Origin: Cytobacillus sp. NCCP-133
Lineage (GTDB): Bacteria > Bacillota > Bacilli > Bacillales > Cytobacillaceae
NCBI RefSeq assembly: GCF_026011715.1
Contig: NZ_BRVM01000005.1
Location: 1-64,000, forward strand
Direction: 5' to 3'
DNA: 64,000 nucleotides
The position numbers were made by a program, and so were the translations under genes. Position 1 is the first letter of the stretch, and every line of letters begins with the position of its first letter. This document shows positions 23,812 through 32,847 of this stretch, in pieces. The notes under the pieces were generated by a model. It did not search any database. It saw nothing but the letters and a program-made list of their open reading frames with translations, and was not told where the DNA came from.

Positions 23812-24808
23812 TAGAGAATCATTAACAGAGGCGGAAATGAAGGAAGCTATGGACAATTTATTCAGAAGTGATGTAACGGACAGTGAAATTGCCGCTTTTA
23901 TGGTCAGTTTGAAAACGAAAGGGGAAACAGTCGAGGAGATTGCAGGAATTGTTAGGGCGATGCGAGATAAATCCCTTACGTTTAGCAAGAAGATTCCTAA
24001 TGTTTTGGATAATTGCGGTACTGGTGGAGATGGCTCAAGCAGTTTTAATATTAGCTCCACCTCCGCATTTGTGATTGCGGGAGCGGGAATTCCGGTTGCA
24101 AAGCACGGCAATAGAAGTATCTCCAGCAAAACAGGAAGTGCTGATGTCCTAGAGCATTTGGGCATTAATCTAAATCATCCGCCTGAACGTACAGAAGAAA
24201 TTCTCGGGGAAATCGGAATAGCTTTCCTGTTTGCCCCCCACGTTCACCCGAATATCAAGAGAATCCTGAAGGTACGCAAGGATTTACGGATTCCTACAAC
24301 ATTTAATTTAATTGGACCATTAACCAATCCAGTAGAGCTTGAAAATCAGCTGTTGGGTATATACCGCAGAGACTACACGATGATGTTTGCAGAAGTATTG
24401 AAAACTTTGGGCAGAAAAAGGGCCGTCGTGTTGAATGGAGCTGGATATATGGATGAAGCTTCCCTGCAGGGAGAAAATCACCTTGCTATTCTGAATAATG
24501 GGGAGATCATTGAAAAAATTCTTCACCCCGAAGAGGTCGGTCTCCCGGTATACAGCAATGATGCGATCAGAGGCGGAGATTCCGGGGAAAATGCAGAAAT
24601 ACTTTTGAATGTTCTTAAAGGAGAAAAAGGGGCAAAGAGAGATACGGTACTGCTCAATGCGGGAATTGGAATCTTTGCTGGCGGCAAAGCTGACACCATC
24701 CAAATTGGAATTGACCTGGCTAGGGAAAGCATTGACTCGGGAGCTGCTTTAGATAAGCTCCAGCAATTAATTAAAACAAGCAAAAGCTTACAAAAAGAGG
24801 TGATTTAA
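23783..24808 (+). CDS. trpD: Anthranilate phosphoribosyltransferase
   Basis: This 341-residue enzyme joins anthranilate and PRPP. The PRPP-binding motif GTGGDGSSSFNIST and the second motif KHGNRSISSKTGSADVLE are both present, as is the NPVE loop. Length is standard. The start lies inside trpG (29-base overlap) after a GGGAGG site. Confidence 0.95.
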   Translation: MKTILQRLSDRESLTEAEMKEAMDNLFRSDVTDSEIAAFMVSLKTKGETVEEIAGIVRAMRDKSLTFSKKIPNVLDNCGTGGDGSSSFNISSTSAFVIAGAGIPVAKHGNRSISSKTGSADVLEHLGINLNHPPERTEEILGEIGIAFLFAPHVHPNIKRILKVRKDLRIPTTFNLIGPLTNPVELENQLLGIYRRDYTMMFAEVLKTLGRKRAVVLNGAGYMDEASLQGENHLAILNNGEIIEKILHPEEVGLPVYSNDAIRGGDSGENAEILLNVLKGEKGAKRDTVLLNAGIGIFAGGKADTIQIGIDLARESIDSGAALDKLQQLIKTSKSLQKEVI

Positions 24809-25603
24809 ATGGGGACCATTTTAGATAAGATTTTAGCTGAAAAAAGGAACGATATAAGGAATTTGAAGAAGGAAAATGAAGCTTGGAATTTACATGCAAA
24901 ATATGAAAAACGATCATTTATCGCTAGGCTTGAGTCTGGACATGAACTTGCTGTCATTGCTGAATTCAAACGGGCTTCACCCTCAAAAGGTGATATAAAT
25001 ATTTTACGGAAACCTGAGGAACAGGCACTGTATTATAAAACCTTTGGTGCTGATGCGATTTCAGTTTTAACTGACAACGCTTTTTTCAAGGGGAGCTTTT
25101 CAGACTTAACCATGGTCAGAAATACTGTCGATTTGCCTATTCTTTGCAAGGATTTTATTCTTGATGAAATCCAAATTATGAAAGCAAAGGCAGCAGGTGC
25201 GAATCTTATTTTGCTGATTGTTGCTGCTATGGATGCAGGAAGACTGAAAGAACTTTATCACTTTGCTCTGCAACAGGGTCTCGAAGTGCTAATGGAGATC
25301 CATGATGAACAAGAATTGGAAATTGCACTGGAAGTCGGAGCAAAAATCATCGGAGTAAATAATCGAAATCTAAAAACCTTTGAAGTGAATTTAGAGGTAA
25401 CGGAAAAATTAGCGCCGGCCATTAAAAAGGCGGGCAGGTACCTGATCAGCGAAAGCGGAATCAAGACAGGGGAAGATGTACAGCGCGTTATTGCGTCAGG
25501 GGCTAACGGTATACTTGTCGGAGAAGCATTTATGACATCAGATAATTTAGAAGGTCTGCTAACGGCCATGAAGCTTCCCTTGGAAGGGGCTGTGAAACAA
25601 TGA
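24809..25603 (+). CDS. trpC: Indole-3-glycerol phosphate synthase
   Basis: A 264-residue TIM-barrel enzyme that closes the indole ring. Motifs EFKRASPSKG (catalytic Lys), LCKDFILDE, GVNNRNLKTF and SESGI are all visible. It starts directly after the trpD stop and overlaps trpF by four bases. Confidence 0.95.
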   Translation: MGTILDKILAEKRNDIRNLKKENEAWNLHAKYEKRSFIARLESGHELAVIAEFKRASPSKGDINILRKPEEQALYYKTFGADAISVLTDNAFFKGSFSDLTMVRNTVDLPILCKDFILDEIQIMKAKAAGANLILLIVAAMDAGRLKELYHFALQQGLEVLMEIHDEQELEIALEVGAKIIGVNNRNLKTFEVNLEVTEKLAPAIKKAGRYLISESGIKTGEDVQRVIASGANGILVGEAFMTSDNLEGLLTAMKLPLEGAVKQ

Positions 25604-26223
25604 AAGTGAAAATATGCGGAATTAAGGACATCACAACAGCTTTGTCGGCAATTGAAAGCGGAGCCGATGCTTTAGGTTTTGTTTTCGCAGAAAGTAAACG
25701 AAAAATAGATCCTGAAACAGCTGGAGAAATTATCAGACAGCTTCCCGCAGATATCTTAAAAGTTGGTGTATTTGTAAATGAAACAAAAGAGAAAATAGAG
25801 AAAATTGCTGAAGTTTCAGGAATAAATACGATCCAGCTGCATGGGGATGAACCAACTGAATTTTGCAGCAGCTTTTCAATTCCTGTTATTAAAGCTTTGA
25901 GTGTCAGCTCAGCAGAAGATTTATTCAGGATGGATGAATACTCTTGTGATTTTTTCCTGCTTGATAGCCCAAAGGGAAAGTATCGTGGCGGAAATGGCAT
26001 TTCATTCGATTGGAGTGTTCTTGCCGATAGTCAATTTTTAGATAAAAAAATCATCCTCGCTGGAGGGCTGAATCCCGAAAATGTGGCTGAAGGGATTAAA
26101 GCGGCTAATCCATATATGGTAGATGTGAGCAGCGGGGTAGAAACTGAAGGAAAAAAAGACCTTGGTAAAATAAAAAGATTTATAGAGAAAGCAAAAAGCA
26201 CGGAGAAGGAGGAAGTAAAATGA
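25600..26223 (+). CDS. trpF: Phosphoribosylanthranilate isomerase
   Basis: A 207-residue TIM-barrel isomerase. The N-terminal VKICGI contains the catalytic Cys, the catalytic Asp is in the LLDSPKG strand, and [10 protein letters not shown] and DVSSGVE bind phosphate. It overlaps trpC and trpB by four bases each, so the operon is tightly coupled. Confidence 0.94.
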   Translation: MKVKICGIKDITTALSAIESGADALGFVFAESKRKIDPETAGEIIRQLPADILKVGVFVNETKEKIEKIAEVSGINTIQLHGDEPTEFCSSFSIPVIKALSVSSAEDLFRMDEYSCDFFLLDSPKGKYRGGNGISFDWSVLADSQFLDKKIILAGGLNPENVAEGIKAANPYMVDVSSGVETEGKKDLGKIKRFIEKAKSTEKEEVK

Positions 26224-27425
26224 CAGCGACTTATACACTGCCCGATGAACGGGGCCACTTTGGAGATTATGGTGGCAGATATGTACCCGAAACCTTAATG
26301 CAGGCCATTCTTGAATTGGAAAAGGAATATAAAAAGGCACGGGAAGATGAGATCTTCCAGGCGGAACTTCAAGCTTTATTAAGGGATTATGTCGGCCGCC
26401 AAACACCTTTATATTATGCTGATAACCTCACAAAATACGCAGGCGGTGCGAAAATCTATCTTAAGAGGGAAGATTTAAACCATACGGGTGCGCATAAAAT
26501 CAACAACTCATTGGGCCAGGCCCTTTTAGCGGCTAGAATGGGCAAAAAGAAAATTGTGGCTGAAACAGGTGCAGGGCAGCATGGAGTGGCTACGGCAACG
26601 GCTTGTGCTCTTCTGAATCTCGAATGTACCATTTTCATGGGCGAAGAGGATATCCGGAGGCAGCAGCTGAATGTATTCAGAATGGAGCTCTTGGGAGCCA
26701 AAGTAGTAGGAGTTAAATCGGGAAGCGCTACTTTAAAAGATGCAGTAAACGAAGCTCTACGCTACTGGGTTACAAACGTGGAGGATACCCATTATATTCT
26801 TGGGTCTGTCATGGGTCCGCATCCTTTTCCAATGCTTGTCCGCGATTTCCAAAGTGTGATCGGAAATGAAACGAGGCAGCAGTATCTTGAGAAGGAAGGG
26901 AAGCTGCCAGATACCGTAGTGGCGTGCATTGGCGGAGGGAGCAATTCGATGGGAATGTTTTATCCTTTTATAAAAGATGAAAGTGTCCGCCTAATTGGTG
27001 TGGAAGCAGCGGGCTTGGGAACGGATACAGACAAACATGCCGCATCATTAACAAAGGGATCTCCAGGTGTTCTTCATGGAGCGCTTATGTATTTGCTGCA
27101 GAATGAGCATGGTCAGATTCAGGAAGCTCATTCCATTTCTGCTGGGCTTGATTATCCAGGCGTAGGTCCTGAACATAGCTACTTAAAAGATAGCGGAAGA
27201 GCGCAATATGAATCGATAACGGATGATGAAGCGATGGAAGCATTAATGCTATTATGCAAACTTGAAGGCATTATACCTGCACTGGAAAGCTCTCATGCAG
27301 TTGCATATGCTTTAAAGCTGGCACCTCAAATGAAAAAAAGCGAGGGACTTGTAATCTGCTTGTCTGGCAGAGGAGACAAAGATGTAGAGACAGTAAGAAC
27401 TAGATTAGGAGGGGAAGGGAAATGA
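26220..27425 (+). CDS. trpB: Tryptophan synthase beta chain
   Basis: A 401-residue PLP enzyme that joins indole and serine. The PLP lysine is in [15 protein letters not shown] (near 91), with the [13 protein letters not shown] indole site loop, the PLP-phosphate loop GGGSNSMG and the C-terminal LSGRGDKD. It is the normal TrpB1 type that pairs with TrpA. GGAGGAAG precedes the start. Confidence 0.96.
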   Translation: MTATYTLPDERGHFGDYGGRYVPETLMQAILELEKEYKKAREDEIFQAELQALLRDYVGRQTPLYYADNLTKYAGGAKIYLKREDLNHTGAHKINNSLGQALLAARMGKKKIVAETGAGQHGVATATACALLNLECTIFMGEEDIRRQQLNVFRMELLGAKVVGVKSGSATLKDAVNEALRYWVTNVEDTHYILGSVMGPHPFPMLVRDFQSVIGNETRQQYLEKEGKLPDTVVACIGGGSNSMGMFYPFIKDESVRLIGVEAAGLGTDTDKHAASLTKGSPGVLHGALMYLLQNEHGQIQEAHSISAGLDYPGVGPEHSYLKDSGRAQYESITDDEAMEALMLLCKLEGIIPALESSHAVAYALKLAPQMKKSEGLVICLSGRGDKDVETVRTRLGGEGK

Positions 27426-28207
27426 ACCGGATTGAAAAAGTATTCCAAAATCTAAAAGAAAGCAATGAAAAAGCATTTGTACCCTATATTATGGCTGGTG
27501 ATGGCGGATTGGACACGCTGGCTGAAAAAATTACATTCCTGGAAAATGCGGGGGCAACGGCGATCGAGATTGGAATTCCATTTTCCGATCCGGTCGCCGA
27601 TGGCCCAGTTATTCAGCAAGCAGGGATTAGGGCTCTGCAATCTGGCACAACACTTAGAGAAGTATTGGCAAAAATAAGGGAAATTCGCCCCATCGTCCAC
27701 ATTCCGCTGATTTTCATGACATATATGAATCCGATAATGGCTTATGGGATTGGGAATTTTATTGCTGATGCTTCAAAATCGGGTGTGGATGGCTTGATTC
27801 TGCCGGATCTTCCTGCTGAGGAAGAAGGTATCATAGCGACAATTGCAGAGAGGGCCGGCATTGAGATTGTCCGGCTAGTTACTTTAACAAGTCCGCTAGA
27901 ACGAATCCAGGAAATTGCTAATAAAGGAAAAGGCTTTTTATATGCAGTGACGGTTAATGGGATTACAGGTGCCAGAAAAGGATTTAATGAAGAGCTAGGC
28001 AAGCACTTGCAAAATGTTAAGAATGTCAGCCCAATACCTGTTCTGGCTGGATTCGGCATTTCAGAACCTTCTCATGTTGAAGAAATGATTCAGCACTGTG
28101 ATGGGGTAATAGTCGGAAGCAAAATCATCGAACTGTTTGAAAGCGGAAAGCTGGATGAAATTGAGACTTTAATAGCTGCATCAAAACCTGAAAGTATTAA
28201 ACTGTAA
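27422..28207 (+). CDS. trpA: Tryptophan synthase alpha chain
   Basis: A 261-residue TIM barrel that cleaves indole-3-glycerol phosphate and channels indole to TrpB. The catalytic Glu is in [16 protein letters not shown] and the Asp in [11 protein letters not shown]. Phosphate-binding GFGIS is present. It ends the trpEGDCFBA operon, and a terminator follows. Confidence 0.95.
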   Translation: MNRIEKVFQNLKESNEKAFVPYIMAGDGGLDTLAEKITFLENAGATAIEIGIPFSDPVADGPVIQQAGIRALQSGTTLREVLAKIREIRPIVHIPLIFMTYMNPIMAYGIGNFIADASKSGVDGLILPDLPAEEEGIIATIAERAGIEIVRLVTLTSPLERIQEIANKGKGFLYAVTVNGITGARKGFNEELGKHLQNVKNVSPIPVLAGFGISEPSHVEEMIQHCDGVIVGSKIIELFESGKLDEIETLIAASKPESIKL

Positions 28208-28211
28208 AGTG

Positions 28212-28246
28212 AAAAGCTTTCTCCTTGATGGAGGGAGCTTTTTATT
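28212..28246 (+). terminator. Terminator of the trp operon
   Basis: AAGCTTTCTCC / GGAGGGAGCTT stem followed by TTTTATTTT. Confidence 0.8.
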
Positions 28247-28248
28247 TT

Positions 28249-28306
28249 AATATCAGAATTTATATCTTATTGAACTTAGATAACGTTCTAGTGTAAGCAG
28301 CCTGCC
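28249..28306 (+). repeat. Dispersed repeat, degenerate copy
   Basis: AATATCAGAATTTATATC, then GAACTTAGATAAC, TTCTAG and GTAAGCAGCCTG follow the same order as the 149-bp copy at 13231, with several changes. Confidence 0.6.
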
Positions 28307-28387
28307 GGACCGCATGCGGAAATCAGTGCCTGGCAACATAGACTTTATTTGAAAGAAGCCCATTTTTAAAAAAATTCACAGGAAAGG

Positions 28388-28415
28388 TTGACATGCATAG
28401 TGAATACATTATAAT
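28388..28415 (+). promoter_or_regulatory. Promoter of the ABC transporter operon
   Basis: TTGACA (28388-28393) and TATAAT (28410-28415) with a 16-bp spacer, about 50 bp before the first gene. Confidence 0.65.
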
Positions 28416-28466
28416 TACAAGTAATCCGAGTAAATTAATAAGGTTTATAGGAATAGGTGATTTTTT

Positions 28467-29255
28467 ATGTTCATTCAGATAAATGAAGTTAATAAACAGT
28501 ATAACGATAAAGAAAATCAGCCTGTAGACGTGCTTAAAGAAATTAACCTATCAATTGATAAAGGGCAATTTGTATCAATATTAGGTCCATCTGGATGCGG
28601 TAAGTCCACGCTTCTTTCAATTGTTGCAGGACTGACCAAGACAACTTCAGGCCAGATTCTTATCGATGGGAAAACCATAAGCAAACCTGGAAAAGACAGG
28701 GGAATGGTTTTCCAGCAGGCAGCCTTATTCCCTTGGTTAACCGTAATGGAAAATGTTACATTTCCTCTGAAAAAAGAGATGAAAAAGAAGGTTGCAGAAA
28801 CATCCGCACTGAAGTACTTGCAAATGGTTCAGCTAGGAAAATACTTATCTCACTATCCGCATGAACTTTCTGGGGGAATGCAGCAGCGTGTGGCAATTGC
28901 AAGAGCCCTGGCGATGAATCCCGAGACCCTTTTAATGGATGAACCATTTGGAGCACTGGATGAGCAGACTCGTTCCCGTTTGCATCTGCAGCTCGAAAAT
29001 ATCTGGATGGAGACAAAGAAAACGATTTTGTTCGTTACTCATAGTATTTCTGAATCTATTAAGCTATCAGACAGGATCATTGTAATGGGAACCAAACCAG
29101 GCACCATCCTGCAGGATATCACCGTAGATATACCACGACCGCGGGAAGAGTACAAGAAGGAAATCCTTGAGATTGAAGATCATATCATGAGCTATCTTAA
29201 AAAGGAGATCGACAAAGTCGTAAGTGAGGAGCTCGAATATGCAAACAGCCATTAA
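28467..29255 (+). CDS. ABC transporter ATP-binding protein (Nrt/Ssu/Tau type)
   Basis: This 262-residue ATPase has Walker A GPSGCGKST, the Q-loop FQQAALFPW, signature LSGGMQQR and Walker B LLMDEPFGALD, the last typical for nitrate/sulfonate/taurine importers. It is the first gene of a three-gene import operon and overlaps the permease by 17 bases. The substrate is likely an anion such as an alkanesulfonate or nitrate, but could be a thiamine precursor. Confidence 0.9.
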   Translation: MFIQINEVNKQYNDKENQPVDVLKEINLSIDKGQFVSILGPSGCGKSTLLSIVAGLTKTTSGQILIDGKTISKPGKDRGMVFQQAALFPWLTVMENVTFPLKKEMKKKVAETSALKYLQMVQLGKYLSHYPHELSGGMQQRVAIARALAMNPETLLMDEPFGALDEQTRSRLHLQLENIWMETKKTILFVTHSISESIKLSDRIIVMGTKPGTILQDITVDIPRPREEYKKEILEIEDHIMSYLKKEIDKVVSEELEYANSH

Positions 29256-29994
29256 ACGAATGATCTTCTTTGCAGCCATTATTGCTTTTTGGGAATTAGG
29301 TTCCCGAATGGAGCTTTGGCATCCGCTTATTTTTCCTTCATTATCGAGTGTTTTCAGTGCATTGGCTGAAGGACTTCAGGATAAAACGCTCATTTATGAT
29401 TTAATTGCGAGCTTTAAGCGGCTTGCAGTCGGATTAGCCATCAGCCTAGTGATTGGAACTTTAATCGGCATCCTGCTCGGGAAGTCAAAAACAGCTGATG
29501 ATACACTCGGTGCTGTCATCCTTGCGCTCCAAAGCGTACCTAGCATTGTTTGGCTTCCAATCGCCATTATGTGGTTTGGGTTAAATGAAAAAGCCGTTAT
29601 CTTCGTAACCATTCTTGGCGGGACATTTGTAATGGCACTGAACATGCGTACAGGAATTAAGAATGTTTCTCCATTATATATAAAGGCAGCACAAACGATG
29701 GGGGCAAATGGAATTGATCTTTTCATTAGGGTAATTTTCCCCGCGTCTATCCCGTATGTTGTTACGGGATCACGTCTGGCATGGGCCTTTGCCTGGCGTG
29801 CGTTAATGGCCGGAGAACTTTTAAGCACAGGCCCAGGCCTTGGATACACATTAAGATATGCTTCAGATTTCGGAAGAATGGATATCGTAATCGGTGTCAT
29901 GATTATCATTGGTGCAATCGGCATGATAGTCGATCAATTGATTTTCCAGCGTATTGAAAAATCAGTCATTAAAAAATGGGGACTTGAGTCTTAA
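29239..29994 (+). CDS. ABC transporter permease (Nrt/Ssu/Tau type)
   Basis: A 251-residue inner-membrane permease with about six helices and the EAA-like loop AAQTMGANGIDLFIRVIFPASIPYV that contacts the ATPase. The start is ATG at 29239 preceded by GTGAGGAG; a GTG five codons earlier overlaps that site. Second gene of the operon. Confidence 0.9.
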   Translation: MQTAIKRMIFFAAIIAFWELGSRMELWHPLIFPSLSSVFSALAEGLQDKTLIYDLIASFKRLAVGLAISLVIGTLIGILLGKSKTADDTLGAVILALQSVPSIVWLPIAIMWFGLNEKAVIFVTILGGTFVMALNMRTGIKNVSPLYIKAAQTMGANGIDLFIRVIFPASIPYVVTGSRLAWAFAWRALMAGELLSTGPGLGYTLRYASDFGRMDIVIGVMIIIGAIGMIVDQLIFQRIEKSVIKKWGLES

Positions 29995-30010
29995 TTCAGG
30001 AGGGTTAAAT

Positions 30011-31003
30011 ATGAAAAAGGCATTGGTATGGATTGCATTATTCATTACATTTGCAGGGCTGCTTGCAGGCTGCGGTACATCTGAAAAAAGCAGCGGAGGC
30101 GAAGATAAGATTGTCATTGGCTATTTTCCGAATATCAACCATGTTCCAGCGATGATTGCGAAAGACCAAGGATATTTTGAAAAACAGCTTGGCGATGGAA
30201 GTAAAGTGGAATACAAGACGTTCGCAGAAGGTGGTTCATTCATGACTGCCCTGAAAACAGGCGACATTGATGCAGGTCTTGTGGGACCTGGTCCAGCGAT
30301 GAATAACTTCTCAACAGGAGCAGATGTAAAAATCATTGCAGGTGCTTCTACTGGCGGTACCGTTGTCCTTGCCAGAGAGGGAGTTGACATCAACTCTCTT
30401 AAGGATTTTGAAGGGAAAACTTTTATTACCCCTGGTGTGGGCTGCACACATGACGTTCAATATGAAACATATTTAGAAGAAGCAGGCGTAACTTCTGCAC
30501 GCATTGGCGGTACGATGAAGCACTTAACAGGCAATCCTGCGCAGTATGCAAGCATGCTAAAGACTGGAAAAGTTGATATTGCAGTTGCACCAGAACCATG
30601 GGCTGCAGTTATTGAACAGGAAACAAATGCTGAAGTTGTAATTGGCTGGGATGAAGTATCGTTCGGTGAAACGCTCCCGGCATCAGTGCTTGTAGCAACG
30701 GGCGATGCTGTGAAAAATAGTCCGGAAAAAGTTCAAAAAATTGTTGATGCCCATAAGGATGCAGTGAAATTCATCGAAGAAAACCCGGAAGAAGCAAAAG
30801 CGATCACCATTAAAGATATTAAGGAAGTAACCGGCCAAGAGCTTGAGAAAGAAGTAGTAGACCGGGCGTGGGATAGAATCGGATTCACATATGATGTTGA
30901 TTCTGAAACAATCCAGGCATTTGCGGATTCCTCCTACACTTTAAAATTCCTAAAGGATAAACCTGAATTCAGCGAGCTTATTGCGAAGAACTTTATACAG
31001 TAA
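30011..31003 (+). CDS. ABC transporter substrate-binding lipoprotein
   Basis: This 330-residue lipoprotein has a signal peptide with lipobox LLAGC (Cys near 20), then an NMT1/SsuA-like binding fold (IGYFPNINHVPAMIAKDQGYF, LKTGDIDAG, APEPWAA). It catches the substrate outside the membrane. The ATG at 30011 follows CAGGAGGG; the frame is open 19 codons earlier inside the permease gene. Related proteins bind sulfonates, nitrate, bicarbonate or pyrimidine precursors. Nothing here decides between them. Confidence 0.88.
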   Translation: MKKALVWIALFITFAGLLAGCGTSEKSSGGEDKIVIGYFPNINHVPAMIAKDQGYFEKQLGDGSKVEYKTFAEGGSFMTALKTGDIDAGLVGPGPAMNNFSTGADVKIIAGASTGGTVVLAREGVDINSLKDFEGKTFITPGVGCTHDVQYETYLEEAGVTSARIGGTMKHLTGNPAQYASMLKTGKVDIAVAPEPWAAVIEQETNAEVVIGWDEVSFGETLPASVLVATGDAVKNSPEKVQKIVDAHKDAVKFIEENPEEAKAITIKDIKEVTGQELEKEVVDRAWDRIGFTYDVDSETIQAFADSSYTLKFLKDKPEFSELIAKNFIQ

Positions 31004-31011
31004 GATATTTT

Positions 31012-31039
31012 GACCGGAGCCTGGTTGGGTTCCGGTTTT
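31012..31039 (+). terminator. Terminator of the ABC operon
   Basis: ACCGGAGCC / GGTTCCGGT stem with TTTTA after it. Confidence 0.7.
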
Positions 31040-31111
31040 ATGTTTGTTAGCTGGGAAATGGTTCTTTCGGAGGTGGAGGAGCGAGCCGCGGCTGTAGAGC
31101 ACTATAATAAA

Positions 31112-31146
31112 AGCATGGGAATTTTATTATCCCCACGCTTTTTTGT
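31112..31146. terminator. Terminator before the methyltransferase stop
   Basis: AAAGCATGGG / CCCCACGCTTTTTT arms around an AT-rich loop; can act on either strand and serves the convergent methyltransferase gene. Confidence 0.55.
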
Positions 31147-31743
31147 TTATTTTATTCCTGTTACACAAACAGTTAATACTGGCCGAGCCGTTTTGTAAGA
31201 AACAGAAATGGAATGGAATCCGGCTGCTTCCATATCTGCTTTAATGACCTGCCCGAGATTTTTGCTGATGGTATCATTTGCTCCCTTTTCCCGCGGTTGA
31301 ACAGTTATTACAATTCTGCCGTTGTTATCAAGCATTCCATATAAATACTGAAGCGATTCCCTCGGTTTGGTCCAGAGAGGGTAGTTATTGACGGAAAAGA
31401 TTTTATTATATTTTTTTTCAGGGAAGAAATCAAAAATATCTTTCACGAATAATCTGACTTTCCCTTGCTGGATGCAATCGCCGTTCAACTTTGCGGCTGC
31501 AGTTCTCATATCTTCAGAAACGTCCACTCCATCAGCTTCAACTTGGCGGTAATTGTCCATGATGTACCGGATGCTGTATCCTGGACCGAATCCAACTTCT
31601 AAAATAGTGTCTCTGCGTTTGATTTTCAGTTTACCTACAGTCCATCTATTGATCTTACGGTTCTTAAAATACATGATTTTTCCCGCTAGCTTTCCTAGTA
31701 TTCCTTCAGGCTTTTCAAATTGTTTTGCAAATATATCTAACAT
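31147..31743 (-). CDS. SAM-dependent methyltransferase
   Basis: A 198-residue class I methyltransferase. Motif I is ILEVGFGPGYS (near 47-58), the acidic motif II is DGVDVSEDM, and motif IV is FSVNNYPLWTKP. The N-terminal 40 residues form a basic lead (GKLAGKIMYFKNRKINRW). This pattern is found in ubiquinone/phospholipid-like methyltransferases, but no substrate is clear. The ATG at 31743 has GAGGTGA upstream. Monocistronic. Confidence 0.85.
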   Translation of the reverse strand: MLDIFAKQFEKPEGILGKLAGKIMYFKNRKINRWTVGKLKIKRRDTILEVGFGPGYSIRYIMDNYRQVEADGVDVSEDMRTAAAKLNGDCIQQGKVRLFVKDIFDFFPEKKYNKIFSVNNYPLWTKPRESLQYLYGMLDNNGRIVITVQPREKGANDTISKNLGQVIKADMEAAGFHSISVSYKTARPVLTVCVTGIK

Positions 31744-31857
31744 GTCTCTCACCTCGTTGCATAATACTAATATTTAGTCATTTTTGCCGGCTTTTAAACC
31801 TCTTTTTGAAAAGTAGGTTTGCGGATAAATTTTTTATGAACAGGAGAAGGTACTAAT

Positions 31858-31896
31858 ATGAAAAAGGATTGGAGGAAGTCCGGTGATTTATGGTGA
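31858..31896 (+). CDS. 12-codon leader ORF before cdaS
   Basis: ATG at 31858 with AGGAGAAGG upstream opens a 12-residue frame (MKKDWRKSGDLW) that ends at 31896, 14 bases past the cdaS start in another frame. The cdaS ribosome site lies inside it. It may couple cdaS translation or be the relic of an older cdaS start. Confidence 0.35.
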   Translation: MKKDWRKSGDLW

Positions 31897-32482
31897 GGAA
31901 CAATACCGCAATGATTTAAACCGATATATTAGCAGCATAGATGAGCAGCTTCATTCACTTTCCAAAACGCTTGAGGACTTCAACTGCTGTATTTTATCCG
32001 ACTTTGAAAAATTGCAAAAAATGGTAACTGAAGCGCAAAATATTGCTTCAACCTATTATTTGCAGTCTTATTTATCTCCCTATACAAAGGTATATTCAAG
32101 CTTATCGCTGGCTGCACAGCATTTGTCCGAAAAAAGGCATGGAGGCCTCGTTGTCGTAGAAAGAAGGCAGCCGCTTGAAGACTATTTGCATAATGGAACG
32201 CCAATCGGTGCCAAAGTCAGCCATACCTTGCTGGAAACTATCTTTTATCCAGGAAACCCTCTCCATGATGGCGGAACTCTTATAAAAGAAGATATGATTA
32301 TCTCAGCAGGCAATATATTGCCTCTTGCAAGGAAAAGCATAGAAGGGAAAAAGCTTGGAACCAGGCATAGAGCAGCATTGGGAATCACAGAAAAATCGGA
32401 CGCAGTTGTCATTGTAGTATCTGAGGAAACAGGCCGAATTTCATTTGCGGTTGAAGGGCAGCTGTATACAGTGAGAACTTAA
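31883..32482 (+). CDS. cdaS: Sporulation-type diadenylate cyclase
   Basis: This 199-residue protein joins two ATP to c-di-AMP. An N-terminal pair of helices (about 1-75), which autoinhibits CdaS, precedes a DAC domain with NPLHDGGTLI and GTRHRAALG. The first motif reads DGG instead of the usual DGA. There are no membrane helices, unlike CdaA. CdaS is made in the forespore in B. subtilis. The start is GTG at 31883 after GGAGGA. Confidence 0.88.
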   Translation: MIYGEEQYRNDLNRYISSIDEQLHSLSKTLEDFNCCILSDFEKLQKMVTEAQNIASTYYLQSYLSPYTKVYSSLSLAAQHLSEKRHGGLVVVERRQPLEDYLHNGTPIGAKVSHTLLETIFYPGNPLHDGGTLIKEDMIISAGNILPLARKSIEGKKLGTRHRAALGITEKSDAVVIVVSEETGRISFAVEGQLYTVRT

Positions 32483-32516
32483 AAATCCCCCACGAACGGG
32501 GGATTTCATTTTTTAA
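32482..32516. terminator. Bidirectional terminator
   Basis: AAATCCCCC / GGGGGATTT stem between cdaS and the convergent small gene. Confidence 0.85.
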
Positions 32517-32517
32517 T

Positions 32518-32673
32518 TTATTTTTTATTAACTTGTCTTCCGCTCTTCTTCTGGCTTTGTGATTTATTATTGCCAATCTGAAATTCGCTTCCTAGTTCAA
32601 TATCATTCCTTTTATCCTGTTTTTCAATCTGTTCTCTTGTTTGGTTAGAATTTTGTCTGCCTTGTTTTGTCAT
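32518..32673 (-). CDS. Small polar protein, possibly gamma-type SASP
   Basis: A 51-residue Gln/Asn/Lys-rich protein starting MTKQGRQNSNQTREQIEKQD with a middle ELGSEFQIG that recalls the germination-protease site of gamma-type small acid-soluble spore proteins (GTEFASE). The ATG at 32673 follows AAGGAGGAAC, and it ends in a strong terminator. Neighbouring cdaS is also a spore gene. Too short for standard ORF lists; the family assignment is tentative. Confidence 0.6.
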   Translation of the reverse strand: MTKQGRQNSNQTREQIEKQDKRNDIELGSEFQIGNNKSQSQKKSGRQVNKK

Positions 32674-32847
32674 ATAAGTTCCTCCTTAAATAAAGTACAC
32701 AACAGTTTTAATATGCTCCAGTCTGTAAAATAGATTTATGTTATTACAAAATTGTAAAACGATAAAAATTTAACTTGCATGAAATCAATTTTTGAATTAT
32801 CGTTATGGTATTTCAAACCTAAAACTAAAATGAAATCGGTGAGGCAA

